From contig JALIGW010000016.1 in NCBI GenBank assembly GCA_023053685.1, positions 6,726,501 to 6,790,500 of the forward strand: 64,000 nucleotides of DNA, read 5' to 3'. The DNA comes from Diadophis punctatus similis. Lineage: Eukaryota; Chordata; Lepidosauria; Squamata; Dipsadidae. This document shows positions 23,584 to 35,301 of the stretch, piece by piece; the stretch's first letter is position 1, and the number at the start of each line of letters is the position of its first letter. The notes under the pieces are model-generated. The model ran no database searches. It had not been told where the DNA came from and saw nothing but the letters and a program-made list of their open reading frames with translations. The position numbers and the translations under genes were made by a program.

Positions 23584-25065
23584 ATCTAGATAATAAGTCT
23601 AAGCATGCTTATATAAGGTCAAAAAAAGTATTCAAGACTCCATACAAATGCAACCATCTTCAACCATATAGCCTCATCTTTGTTCTAGTTGACCTGTGAA
23701 AATGAGGCAGCTGCTTTAATGTGTTGACTCATTAAAGGAGCCATACCTTTTTTTTTTTGCAGGCTTATGTGGAAGCATGGGAAAAAAGGCTACTTTAATA
23801 AGAAATAGGTGTGCTTGCATGAAGTTTGAAGTAGTTCATTCAGATTATTTGCAAAGTGGACCTCTGCACTATGGGATAGGCCCGTATCTCTGCTAGTTTT
23901 CTACCTCTATAGCTATCTTCCTTAATTTCAGTTTGTTTACTTCCATGCACTATTGCTAAACTCACCTGTCTGCCTAACCTCTTATTATAATGATTTATCA
24001 TTTAGATGGAGGTATGTGCTCTCTCAGACTCCCCCTCATGTCCTGAGAACTGTTCTCCATCAATGCTCCTCTAATTTCTTAGCCTCCCCCTCAGTTTTTT
24101 CTTTTAAACTCCATGTAAAGGTTCAGTTTCATTCACCAACTCAGGATTGCGTCTCCTAGGACTTGCAAAGTATTTATAGAACTGAATAGCTGCTGGCCCA
24201 TCCCCAACGAGCTAAATAAATCCCTTCAGCCACTACCTTGTGCTCAGTGGAGGTCTATTGTAATGAAGTTGATCCAGTTTTCCCGTGTGTTTTTTGTACA
24301 GTATTTTTCCATATTTGTCTTCTTAGTGCCTTAATGTATGTAATAGGTACAATTTTTAAAATGTAATCATGGTTATATCCTGCAGAGGCCCCTGAGTATA
24401 CTATTATAAAACCTTCATAAATGACCCAGAAATAGAAATTACCATGTGTTCTGGAAAACAATATTGTCTTCCCTGAGCTTCCAGTGGGCAGGAGACTTAG
24501 CAGCATGAATTATCACAATGAACTTTCCTTAAAAGGCTAATTCTCCTTTCTTTTGAAGAAGCCCATTCTTCTGCCCCTCCCTTGAAGAACACTGGATCTC
24601 CTTCTGGCATCTGTCACCTGTCCTTCTTGTGAATGAAAAAGCACATTGTTTATATTTGTATTAAGTATGGGACTTTTAGCGGTTTTCTTTTGTCTACATC
24701 TTGAACTGCCTGTTGTTTCCTTCAGACATACCAAGTTGGAAAAGAATTCTTGTCTGTTTTCGAGGAGAGGAGGAATCTTTCCATAACTTCTTTCACAATC
24801 TTTACTTATGATTATAAATATACTCTGTCAACCAGTTCCCTTTTTTCCCCTCTCAATGAAAAATGTTGCTGGGCAGTCTTATAAAACAACTGGAGCCCTA
24901 TCCTCTGCCAATGGGAGTGGGGAAGTAAGCCAACACAGAGGCTAAAACAGGGGAAGCTCTCCGCTGCTATTCCAGCCTTGATGAAATAGTATTTAGGTAA
25001 AGAGTGCATGGAAATAACTGCTGGCTATGAAACAATATTTATTTTCTCCAAGTGGGGGTGGTTAA

Positions 25066-25230
25066 TGTAGTCCCTACTTAACAACCATTCATTCAGCCAG
25101 TATTTGAAGTTACGACGGCAATGAATGAATGGTAGTTACAATTGGTCCCTGAAGTTACGGCCACTGCAACGCCTCACAGTCCTGTGATCATAATTCGGCC
25201 ACTTGGCAGCCTACTTGCATTTATGACAAC
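25066..25230 (+). mobile_element. Diverged DNA-transposon-like fragment
   Basis: tgtagtccctacttaacaac, cattcattcagcc, ttgaagttacgacggc and cacttggcagcctacttgca resemble the left half of the GGTAGTCC-type elements. It is incomplete and diverged. Confidence 0.55.
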
Positions 25231-25804
25231 AGCATGCATTTCAACTCCCCCCACCCGCCTGTCTGCCCCCATCTCTGGTCTTTTGGCCACCCTGTACTTT
25301 CCCCAATTATTTTGTTCTCATATAAATTATTTTAAAAGAATATGAAGTCTCAGAAGCATGCTATCTGTAGCATATTATAAGAAGAGCTGCTGCAGGGTGT
25401 CACTGCAGAACGGAATTTTTTTTTTAACTATTTGGAGCATTCTAGCTACATGCCAAAACCTAGTTCATTTGAGTTTGTGTCTTGAGTTGCTAGTTGTGGT
25501 GGTGAGCATTCTCAGTCAACTAGTTCTAGTAAACTTTGTTCTACACCTAAGTGATAAAATATTTGGGTTTCTAGACATTTCAAAATATCTTCTTGTTTTT
25601 ACTTTTTAGTTGAATAGTCAGTTAATTGGGTTGTACATTTTGAAGCTTGAAACTGATTGAACAAAAACCTTACAACAACCGGGCAGCAATGGTTGTGTTT
25701 TTTTAAATGAAATGGGAATTACTTTTGCTACCAGTGCTTATAGAAAGATGGTGCAGGAAGGAGTGCCTCTTTTAATATAACATTTTCTGTGAAGTCTGTA
25801 CATA

Positions 25805-26008
25805 GAGTGTAGTGGTTCAGACGCTGGACTAAGACCAGGGAGACTCAGGATTGGGTCTTCTCTCAACCACAGAAGTTCATTGGGGGACTTTGGACTACTC
25901 TAACCCCAATTTACCTCATAAAATGGTTGTTGTGGGAAAATCTGGAGGAGTGCAATCTATATGATTTTGAGCTGCCGGAGGAAAGGCAGGATACAATAAA
26001 TAAATATT
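25805..26008 (+). repeat. tRNA-derived MIR-like SINE
   Basis: The head gagtgtagtggttcagacgc, then tggact, is tRNA-like with an A-box-type segment. The body ccaatttacctcataaaatg, then gttgttgtg, and the tail gagctgccggaggaaaggca ... aataaataaat match the L2-tailed SINE type common in amniotes. Confidence 0.7.
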
Positions 26009-26150
26009 ACTTGCACTTTTTCTTTACTTTAAAGGCATAATATATTCAGATATAATGCATCAATAAAATGCATCAGTTCGTTGTACTTGTATTACATTAA
26101 ATACTTCCAGATCATTTACAGGTATCTTGTGTTTGTTTAATTTTGTCTAG

Positions 26151-26283
26151 GAAATGGCTATTAGAGCTCTCAAGCAGACTGGGAGTAGAAGCATTGAAGC
26201 AGCTTTGGAATATATTAGCAAGATGGGATACTTAGACCCTAGAAATGAACAAATAGTCCGTGTAATTAAGCAGACTTCTTCAG
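26151..26283 (+). CDS. LATS2: LATS2 coding exon 2
   Basis: Residues 115-158 plus the first base of codon 159. It opens in phase 0 after ttttgtctag with EMAIRALKQTGSRSIEAALE and continues YISKMGYLDPRNEQIVRVIK, completing the UBA domain (about residues 97-140), which in LATS kinases mediates protein contacts. It ends tca g|gtaagc, a canonical donor in phase 1. Apart from one or two residues this is the known LATS2 sequence and differs clearly from LATS1 at the same place. Confidence 0.98.
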
Positions 26284-26841
26284 GTAAGCAAGTTTGTTTA
26301 GTCTTCTACATGTGTTTCTCAACTATTTCAAGGTGGATCTAGCTCTGAATGTACACCAGATTAAGACTTTAGATCTCCTAACTTTGCTAAATGTAGTGCC
26401 ACAGTATAAGACAGGAGGAAGAGAGATTATAGTCCTATGGAAATCTCTACATGAAGTTCCATGACTGGATCATTTTATGTGATAATCTCTCATGCAACTG
26501 AGTGGAATTCTTGCAGAAACTCCACTGCATTTAAGTGTTAAAAGATTTGCGATCGAAATTTCCTTTTACAAGACAAAAGTAGATATAAGAATTCTGTGCT
26601 GTTTTCAGTGCAAAAAGAAAAGGAATAACATAGCCTATGTACTTCACTATTTTCCTTTCCCCATTCTTTCACATGTGCAGCAAGATAAATATGCTTATAA
26701 AGAAACTTCAAGAACATTTTATTTTTTTCCAAAATTGATTTCATGCGCAATGAAAAGTAAACTTGACTTGGAACCAGTACTTAAACAGTGGACACAGTGA
26801 ATAACTCTTTTAAATCTGGCATGGTTACACAAGACTCTCTC

Positions 26842-27178
26842 CTTATTTATTTATTTTTATTTATTTTGGTTTTCTTATATGCCGCCCAACGCCCGAGGGA
26901 CTCAGGGCGGCGTACAGCAAAAATACAAGAGCACCAACAAATAAACATTAATTAAAACCAACTACAAAAATTAAAAATTCAATATTAAAAAACATCCATC
27001 AGCCAGACATACCCGGGGGAGAGCTCAGATGGATTGGTCTCTACCCCCTGCCTGCAGGAAAAGCCATGTCTTGACGGCTTTTCGGAAGGCCAGCAGGGTG
27101 GGGATGATTCGGGTCTCTGGGGGAAGTTGGTTCCAGAGCACGGGGCCCCCCACAGAGAAGGCCCTCCCCCTAGGGCCC
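26842..27178 (-). repeat. L2/CR1-clade LINE 3' end (short copy)
   Basis: The same 3' end as the element at 11887-13318: tttattta tail, gccgcccaacgcccgaggga hairpin, and a frame on the minus strand reading GPRGRAFSVGGPVLWNQLPP. It breaks off at ccctagggccc, where the (CCTT)n tract begins. Confidence 0.88.
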
Positions 27179-27266
27179 TTCCTTCCTTCCTTCCTTCCTT
27201 CCTTCCTTCCTTCCTTCCCTCCCTCCCTCCCTCCCTCTTTCTGTGTGTGTGTGTGTGTGTGTGTTT
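27178..27266 (+). repeat. (CCTT)n / (CCCT)n and (TG)n microsatellites
   Basis: About ten ccttcctt units decay into ccctccct units to 27236, followed by about twelve tg dinucleotides at 27241-27266. This compound tract lies 74 bp upstream of the exon at 27340. Confidence 0.95.
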
Positions 27267-27339
27267 GAAAGAAAGAACAGCATTTATTCATCTACCTATC
27301 TTTCTGATGTTAATCTACTCATTGTGTTATTCTCCGCAG

Positions 27340-28886
27340 GAAAAAGTATAATGCCAAGCAGTGTAAGCCGAAGGCCAAGTTTTGAAGGAACCAGTGAATC
27401 TTTTTCACCTTATCACCAGATAACTAACCCAGCCTATGAAGGCACTGGCTTTGGTGCTGAATCTGCTAATGTGCTCAGTGATGTTCCCAGGCCATATATA
27501 GACTATTTGCTTTCTGCTTCTCAGTCTGCAACCATGAATGCCCCTGTACAAAGGCCACCATGCTTAAGCTCCCACAGCACTCCTGGCAATCTTCAACAGA
27601 AAGCCTACACTACTAACATGGATTCCTCAGTCATCAGCTATCCAGTGGCTGCTCATAGTAACCAAGCTTTGCAGTTGCAGGGTACCCATGGCTCAAATAG
27701 TCCACATTATGGCAGACAGCCTGTGATGGTGCAGAGTGAGAGTCTTGGATATGGAATTCAGCGGAGCCATTCTTTTCAAAATAAAATGCAACAAGAAGGA
27801 GGGTATCCGAGCCTCCCTAACAAAGCAGCTGTTGCACCTAACAATTCTGGCCATGGGTTCCAGCAGGCACCGGCTGGTCTATATATGCCACATTCCCATC
27901 ACAAACAGCTGATCCCAAGTTCTCATCCAATTCATGTAATCACTAGAGGTGCTCCATTTAGTAATGAATTTTCAGACAGCCCACCCCAGGGTCTCTTAAC
28001 CCCATCTAGAAATAGCCTGAATATGGACCTATATGATCTGAATAACACTCAGATTCAGCAGTGGCAAACAACCTCATCCTCCTCTTCCTCCTCTTCCTCC
28101 CGTCGTGATTCACTACAGAGCCAAGCATTGGAAGCCTCTCCACGGCAACATGTACCCTTCAGGCCAGATGCCTGTGTCCCCAGTAGAACGAATTCTTTTA
28201 ACAACCACCAGCCACAAATGCCCGTACCTATGAGGCAGAGTGCTTCAGGCAAAACAGAGGCCTCAATTCCTTCTCCAAATACCATCACAGCTGTCACAGC
28301 TACTCATATTCTTCAACCAGTGAAGAGCACAAGAGTGATGAGGCCTGAACCTCAGACTGCTGTAGGCCCTGCGCATCCGGGTTGGTTACCTGCACAGTCT
28401 TCAGCATTAGACAACCTAGGAATGATGGAGCAACACCCCCTTCCTGTTGGGGGAGCAAATGCCTATCAGTTAGATGTTGATTATAGCAATCAGGAACTCA
28501 GGTGTCCTCCACCGCCATATCCCAAACATTTGCTGCTACCCAACAGTTCAGAGCAGTTTGAGATTAACTGTTTACGTCCGGGAATGGAACAAACCATTCG
28601 GAGAATCCCAAGCTCATCAAGCAACAAATCTGAGGAAAACGGAGAAAGGAATGACAAAATCAAGACAGCTAAATCAGAAAAAGCGGGCAAGGATAAAAAG
28701 CAAATACAGACCTCCCCAGTGCCAGTGCGGAAGAATGGCAAAGATGAAGAGAAGAGAGAATCCCGAATCAAGAGCTACTCACCGTTTGCCTTTAAATTCT
28801 ACATGGAGCAGCATGTGGAGAATGTTATAAAGACCTATCAGCAGAAAATGAACCGCCGGCTGCAGCTAGAGCAGGAAATGGCCAAG
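27340..28886 (+). CDS. LATS2: LATS2 coding exon 3 (large central exon)
   Basis: Residues 159-674. It opens GKSIMPSSVSRRPSFEGTSE after the phase-1 joint. This is the long, mostly disordered linker of LATS2. Visible elements: conserved blocks GYGIQRSHSFQNK and DSPPQGLLTPSRNSLNMDLY; a nine-serine run at about residues 404-412 before RRDSLQ; VPSRTNSFNNHQP; and a PPPY motif (about residues 549-552, RCPPPPYPKH), the WW-domain ligand that binds YAP/TAZ. The C-terminal part, SRIKSYSPFAFKFYMEQHVE and NVIKTYQQKMNRRLQLEQEM, is the MOB1-binding helical region. The Pro-Ala dipeptide repeat I recall from the human protein is absent. The exon ends gccaag|gtgatt in phase 0. Confidence 0.98.
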
Positions 28887-29788
28887 GTGATTTATTTTTG
28901 GGGGGGGGGGGGTTGTATTTCATTTTGTAAAACTTGTTATGTTAGGACTTTCCATGTACACATAAATCATACATAACAGTGCTGTATCTAAAGAAAAGTA
29001 AGTTTGTAGGTCTTTCTCTTTTCTACATACAGCATCATTTTGTCTAAAACCAAAAGGACATCTATTTACATGTTCCTTTAACATGTAAATACAAACCTAG
29101 ATATGAAGTTTTCCTCCAGCATGATTTAAGTGCTATTCTGGCGACAGTCCCTGCCATTTTCTTGGCAAGACTGTGGACCTAATTTGCCATTGTCTGTTTC
29201 TAGAGTGTGATTGAACCAAGATCACCCAGCTGGCTTGGTGCCCAAGGTGAAACTAGAACTCACAATCTCCTGGTTTCTAGCCTGATGCTCTAACCACTAT
29301 ACCAAACTGACCTTAAAAAGTAAATTCTGACAATTACATGTATTGAATCCAACTAGTTTTTATGTTTGTCAATAGTGTCATGAAATGAATGCGATTCTGA
29401 ACACATTGGGAAAAACTCATTGAGGAGACCTATGCTGAATATACTCCTCCCCTGATTTCTAATGTAATCCATGTGAAGGTCCTTTTCTGCAGACTTTGGG
29501 CTGTCCAGGCAGATGCCAGAGGAAGCGTGGCTTATTTAGGCAGTAAACCGGAACATAATCTATCTGTGCTGTATTTAAATATTTAGAGCCTCCATTCCCA
29601 ACTTGATGCCCTCCAAATTAGAGGAAACTAGCTTAGAACCTGAGAATGGGACAAAAAAGATGATTGGCTGTAATTTAGAATTACAGTATAACTAACATAC
29701 TTGTGTAGGTTTCTGATAATTGTTGCCATGATACTGACTATTTTGCTTCTTTTCCCCCTCTCTTCCCCACCACCTGATTTTGACTAAG
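28887..29788 (+). other. LATS2: LATS2 intron (0.9 kb)
   Basis: It runs from gtgatt to gactaag at 29788. It contains a poly-G run of about twelve at 28901 and a SINE at about 29135-29312. The rest is plain A+T-rich sequence. Confidence 0.95.
29135..29312 (-). repeat. tRNA-derived SINE
   Basis: On the minus strand the head reads gtcagtttggtatagtggtt, then agagcatcaggctagaaacc, a tRNA-like start with an A-box-type segment, then gagttctag as a decayed B-box. A body follows (ccttgggcaccaagccagct). A relative with a similar head is at 45698-45930. Confidence 0.75.
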
Positions 29789-30371
29789 GCTGGTCTTTGC
29801 GAAGCAGAGCAAGAGCAGATGAGAAAAATTCTCTACCAAAAAGAATCAAACTATAACAGGCTGAAAAGAGCTAAAATGGATAAATCGATGTTTGTAAAAA
29901 TCAAGACTCTGGGCATTGGTGCTTTTGGTGAAGTCTGCCTTGCTTGCAAAGTGGATACTCACGCTCTGTACGCCATGAAGACACTGAGGAAGAAAGATGT
30001 GCTCAACCGTAATCAAGTGGCTCATGTCAAAGCCGAAAGGGATATCCTTGCAGAAGCAGACAATGAATGGGTGGTCAAGCTCTACTACTCCTTCCAAGAT
30101 AAGGACAGCCTGTATTTTGTGATGGACTACATCCCAGGAGGAGACATGATGAGCCTGTTGATCCGAATGGAAGTCTTCCCAGAAAAGCTAGCTCGGTTTT
30201 ACATTGCTGAACTAACTTTAGCCATAGAAAGTGTCCACAAAATGGGATTTATCCATAGGGACATCAAACCAGATAATATCCTGATTGATCTTGACGGACA
30301 CATCAAACTGACTGACTTTGGCCTCTGCACTGGATTCAGGTGGACTCATAACTCAAAATACTATCAGAAAG
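29789..30371 (+). CDS. LATS2: LATS2 coding exon 4 (kinase N-lobe and catalytic loop)
   Basis: Residues 675-868 plus one base. It opens AGLCEAEQEQMRKILYQKES and encodes the N-lobe and the catalytic core of the AGC kinase domain. Landmarks by residue number: glycine loop GIGAFGEVCLA; catalytic lysine K738 in YAMKTL (human K697); HRDIKPDN with catalytic D832; DFG aspartate D850 followed by GLCTGFRWTHNSKYY. All catalytic residues are intact. Numbering is the human one plus 41 throughout, which fits the longer linker. The donor aaag|gtagag splits a Gly codon in phase 1. The sequence is almost identical to human LATS2. Confidence 0.98.
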
Positions 30372-31127
30372 GTAGAGTGCTTATATAGTTCTAAAATAAC
30401 TAATAATGCTAGGTTTTGACAATTTGGTTACTAAATTGTCACTTTGCAGAGTAAAAGAACCAGATTTCTGTTTTACAAATTTACAATCTAAACATGTTGC
30501 CCAGAAGAGGGATTGGGTGAAGGGTTATATAGTAGAAGTATGCATGTTCTTTTTTATTGATCCTTGGATAAGCTGAGGTGCGACTTATCCTTGGATAAGC
30601 TGCAGCGACTCTTCAATTTAACATCTTCCTTTGGAAGGCAAAGCTAGCTGAGAATTCTCAGAGTTATGGTCTGAATTCAAATAGAGACTGCCAGATTGGA
30701 GAAGGCTGAAGTAGAAGAATATACAACACAACTGTTTTTTTAAAAAAAAAAATTCCTGAAGAATATTCAGAAATACAGTAGAAATGAAAGACAGTGTCCA
30801 AGGTTTATTTATTGTAAGAATTTATAGCTCGCTTGTTAGGTAAATTCTTTGAATGGTTTCCAAAACATTGAAAACGTATCAATATTTTAAAGAAAACCAA
30901 GTAAAAGATCTTAAAAGATACAGGAAAGGCAATACCCTGTGGTGTTTTGGGAAGCAATTCCAAGTAGAGATAGCAAGGGAAATATCTTGAAGAATCAGGG
31001 AATTTTTGGTAAGGTTTTGCTGAGATTGGAGAGTAGAGGAAAAAGAGGGTGAAAGGCAGACTAAGTAGGAATTTAAAGATAAGAATAAAATGTTTACTTT
31101 GGGCTAGGAACAGACACAAAATCAGTA

Positions 31128-31519
31128 CAGGTACCGTAGTTCTCAACTTACAACCATTCATTTAGTGACCATTTGAAGTTACAACAGCCACTAAAAAAAG
31201 TGACATGATCATTTTTCACACTTATGACTGTTTGTCATGTGATCAAAATTTGGATGCTTGGCAACTGGCGTGTATTTATGATGGCTGCAGTGACTAGAGA
31301 TCATGGCTCACTTTTTGCGATCTTCTGACAAGCACAGTCAATGGAGAAACCAGATTCACTTAATAACCATGGTTACCAACTTAATAACTGCAGTGATTCA
31401 CTTAACAACTGTGGCTAGAAATGTTGTAAAATGGGTCAAAACTCACTTAACAACCATCTTGCTTAGCAACGAACTTTTTGGGCTCAATTGTGGTCATAAA
31501 TGGACTCTGAATACTGATT
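31128..31519 (+). mobile_element. GGTAGTCCTTGACT-family element
   Basis: caggtaccgtagttctcaac at the left, then cattcatttagtgaccattt, tggcaactggcgtgtattta, gtcaatggagaaaccagatt and cttgcttagcaacgaacttt: the full family body. The right terminus is eroded (tggactctgaatac). No clean target duplication is visible. Confidence 0.8.
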
Positions 31520-31787
31520 AAGGAACATGGGAACAAGCTGTTAGATATTTACCTTTTTATTTTAGAAACAGTATTCTGAATAGAAATAAGAGAAACCAAG
31601 ATGTTCAAATGAAATCCTTATTTATTTATTTATTAAAATTATATGTCATCCATCTCTCTGCAAAGCAACTCTGGCCTTTGGGCCATAAAACACACCAATA
31701 AAATATATAAACTTATAATTATAGTAACCGTAGTACAAATAGCAGTCGCAATCATCGAAATTGTTTCTAAATTTCAACCATCTAGTC

Positions 31788-32127
31788 CAGGGGCGGGTTG
31801 TTCTCTTACCTCGCTACCGGTGCGCTGCGCACGCATTGTCACATTTCATGCGCGTGCTCGCTTCGCACGTGCGCCCCCTCATGCAATTTTGCTTCCACAC
31901 ATGCGGGGAAGCAAAAAATCGCCGAAATCTCGCACACATGTCCCCTCGCGAGATTTTGCTTCCGCGCATGCACAGGAAGCAAAAAAAGCCCAAAAATTCT
32001 GAAAAAAAGATGGCGATGCGCGACGGCCCGGTGAAGACGGCACCGGAGCCGTCGCGTGCAAATTGCGTAATCTGCCGGCCGCTACCGGTGCGGCAGAGTC
32101 GACCGCACCGGTAGGAACCCACTACTG
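31788..32127. mobile_element. hAT-type MITE, GGTGGGTT family, 340 bp
   Basis: The ends are caggggcgggttgttctctt and ggtaggaacccactactg. The 8-bp duplication atctagtc is perfect at 31780-31787 and 32128-32135. The CpG-rich interior (ttttgcttccgcgcatgcac and its complement) is close to the copy at 22563-23008. Confidence 0.92.
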
Positions 32128-32461
32128 ATCTAGTCTGATAGAACTTTTGATATTCAAACTCTAGGTGTACCTCGCCTTTGGCATAAGTCCCTATTTCTGG
32201 ACATACTTGATGTCCCAGAGCTTATTTTCAATAAAAGGCTGAAAAGCTTTCTTGTGGCTCCTAATATTTGTGGAACATTCTTTTTTAATAAATTACCCAC
32301 AGAAAAATGTTAATACAAATTGCAACAAAAATGAATTACATTCTTCGTATCTGGAATATTGTATTGCAATTCACTTTGAATAATGTCCGTTTTTGTTTTA
32401 TAACTTGGGAATGTTTGTATGGATCTTTGATTGTAATCTGCTTTTTTTCTTCTTTTGAAAG

Positions 32462-32644
32462 GGAGTCACATCAGGCAGGATAGCATGGAGCCAAGTGATC
32501 TTTGGGATGATGTGTCTAATTGTAGATGCGGAGACAGGTTGAAGACCTTGGAGCAGAGAGTTAAAAAGCAACATCAGAGATGCTTAGCCCATTCCTTAGT
32601 TGGCACTCCCAACTATATCGCGCCAGAGGTTCTTCTACGTAAAG
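32462..32644 (+). CDS. LATS2: LATS2 coding exon 5 (activation loop)
   Basis: Codon 869 to 929, GSHIRQDSMEPSDLWDDVSN then CRCGDRLKTLEQRVKKQHQR and CLAHSLVGTPNYIAPEVLLR. This covers the long insert between DFG and APE typical of the NDR/LATS branch and the activation segment, whose phospho-serine is S913 in AHSLVGT (human S872), the site where LATS kinases are switched on. The APE motif is intact. It is flanked by gaaag and aaag|gtagat, in phase 1 at both ends. Confidence 0.98.
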
Positions 32645-33427
<783 letters not shown>

Positions 33428-33539
33428 TAAGACTACCATACATTAAAATCATCTCAGAAAGAACCAGTAAACCAATAGACTATTACAATCATATGTCATT
33501 ACTATAGGACCAAATAGTCCTTCAAAGTAAATCAAGTAT

Positions 33540-34140
33540 ATCAAAAAATCCAGTAGCCCAAGAAAAAAAATAAGGGTCATCTACAACATAGAATGTAAGG
33601 ATTGTAACAACCACCATGTAGGTCAGATAGAAGACTAGCAGAATGTATCCACGAACACCAATTAACAGTCAGAAGACACAATGAATACTCCTTAATCTCT
33701 CAGTACATGGACAGACTCAACTATGGTTTCAGCTTGGAAACTCTGAATATACCAGACCAAGTTAATCCAAAACCGTTATGGATTTCCTGAAAGCTTGGCA
33801 TTCAGACAAATCAGCCATCAGTAGACACATAGATATAAACTATATCTACACACCATTCAAAACAGACAATAAAAATCTAAAAGGAAACAAAAAGATCAGA
33901 ATACATAGTCCCTAGCAGCCAATACTCAGATAAGAGTAAGAAATAAAAAATAAATACCCCAATAAAAGTACCACTAACCCAAAAACTGCATCCCCACCAA
34001 TACTGGTAGGACAAGCTACTGTATATACAGTAGACAGGGAGCAAACTTCATACTAGCACTGAAAATGTTTTTTAGTTGGGTAATGAAACATCAGCAAGCA
34101 AACAACCAAGCTCAGAGAGCACCAAGGACTCCACAATTTA
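33540..34140 (+). mobile_element. Penelope-like retroelement relic (GIY-YIG end)
   Basis: From about 33576 the frame reads VIYNIECKDCNNHHVGQ, which resembles the start of the GIY-YIG endonuclease domain at the C-terminus of Penelope-like elements, and then hits stops. The 3' flank gggtaatgaaacatcagcaa, then gcaaacaaccaagctcagag, matches the 3' end I associate with such elements in reptiles. It is heavily decayed. The family assignment is by memory. Confidence 0.6.
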
Positions 34141-34378
34141 ACTCTGATCTACATATACATATTCTTTCCTATTGATTATTATATAATTGTGTTGTCCATG
34201 GACAAAGTTAAAACTCTTCTCTTTTTCACGCCAACGCATACAGTATACCTGTTAACTGTAAATAGGATTGGTTGTTATTAAATACTTAATTAAAATAGCT
34301 TCATATGTGAGCTAATATATATCTATATTGGTAATCAAAACTCTTGATTTTTATATTGTATATATAATACATAGACAG

Positions 34379-35053
34379 TGTGATGACCCGGGGCATGTCA
34401 TGAAGGCAACACAGCCAAAGAACCGGTATGAGTCCCTTTATTGGCACCAACTTTGCCCCCCAATGTCCCGTTTACTCTCCGGCCTGGAAAAAAGCTCCCC
34501 CACAAACCTGCAGCAGTTTCTGACTGCAGATACTCCAGTCCAAACGCTGTAAGCAGAATGACTGCAAATCAATCACTCCAGCAGGGCAAGATAATGAGTC
34601 CCAGAAGAAAGAATTCACTGCAATAATTCCAGCAAGACACAGAAGCATGACAATACTTCAAACAGTCAGGAGGAATGCCAGGAATGCAGTGCCCAACTCT
34701 CAACACTAGATGAATTCAGCGTTTGTTCCCGACAAACGCCCCTCCCAACTGCCTCTCCTTTAAACTCCATCCCCAGGTGTGCCTTGTAAAGAGAATCGGG
34801 GCCCTTTCTTTCCTTGTAAGCCACGCAACCCATGTTGCTCTCTTCTGTGTTCTTCCCTGTGCACCCTAGGATGAGAAGGGGTGGGCTTTGGTCTTCATCT
34901 GAACCCCCTCTCCCTTGTTCTACATCTCCCCTGCTCTGCCCAGCCTGACTTTGCCCTTCCCCAGTTTCCTCCACAGCCAACGGAGCCACTCTCCCGCTCT
35001 CTGTCAGCTGTTCATCTTCCATCTCAGATTCAGACTCCGACGGGGGCATGACA
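34379..35053 (-). mobile_element. Solo LTR of an LTR retrotransposon, 675 bp
   Basis: The element starts tgtgatgacc and ends gcatgaca in + orientation, so on the minus strand it reads TGTCATG ... TCACA, with the TG...CA ends of LTRs. A 5-bp target duplication, gacag, is at 34374-34378 and 35054-35058. On the minus strand an AATAAAG polyadenylation-type signal sits about 65 bp from the 3' end. There is no internal retroviral or gag-pol sequence beside it, so it is a solo LTR left by recombination. A 127-codon frame with an acidic start lies inside the LTR; I do not claim it is a gene. Confidence 0.85.
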
Positions 35054-35066
35054 GACAGGGTTACTA

Positions 35067-35301
35067 CCGTGTTTCCCCCAAAATAAGAGCCAACTGGAAA
35101 ATAAGTCCTAGCATGATTTTTCAGGATGCTTGTAATATAAGACCTACCCCAAAAATAAGCCCCAGTTAAGATTGTCAGCTAGACAGATACATTTAGTACT
35201 GTATTACCCCGAAAATAAGACCTAAAAGGAAAATAAGCCCTAATGCGTCTTTTGGAGCAAAAATTAATATAAGACCTGATCTTATTTTCAGGGAAACACG
35301 G
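35067..35301. mobile_element. DNA element with CCGTGTTTCCC ends and TA flanks
   Basis: The ends ccgtgtttcccccaaaataa and cttattttcagggaaacacg, then g, form an inverted repeat, flanked by TA at 35065-35066 and 35302-35303, as for TA-targeting elements. It begins seven bases beyond the LTR target duplication. The interior has repeats of the ataagac / aataagccc type. Relatives are at 17738 and 62537. Confidence 0.7.

Larger units (their letters stand above)
952..26150 (+). other. LATS2: Large LATS2 intron (25.2 kb)
   Basis: The intron runs from gtgagt at 952 to ttttgtctag at 26150. No coding exon of LATS2 is missing between its ends, since the phase-0 joint restores the UBA domain. It is filled with the transposons listed separately. 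Stretches where I see no gene and no firm repeat: 952-3633, 4690-5362, 5800-7070, 8010-8680, 9040-9620, 10158-11370, 13330-14427, 15855-17048, 18294-19164, 20310-20699, 21200-22554, 23017-23356, 23590-25065 and 25230-25804. These hold only A+T-rich sequence, short MITE-like scraps (2345-2430, 6059-6156, 10981-11060) and short microsatellites. Confidence 0.95.
26284..27339 (+). other. LATS2: LATS2 intron (1.06 kb)
   Basis: It runs from gtaagc to tctccgcag at 27339. 26284-26840 has no recognisable feature. From 26842 to 27266 it is a LINE fragment followed by two microsatellites, leaving only about 70 bp of plain sequence before the acceptor. Confidence 0.95.
30372..32461 (+). other. LATS2: LATS2 intron (2.1 kb)
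   Basis: It runs from gtagag to cttttgaaag at 32461. It contains a GGTAGTCC-type element (31128-31519) and a GGTGGGTT MITE (31788-32127). 30372-31127 and 32136-32461 show nothing recognisable. Confidence 0.95.

Noticed and set aside
34666..35049. 127-codon minus-strand frame with an acidic start
   Set aside because: It lies wholly within the solo LTR and has no recognisable domain. It may be a leftover of the LTR's own reading frame, but there is no support for a gene.
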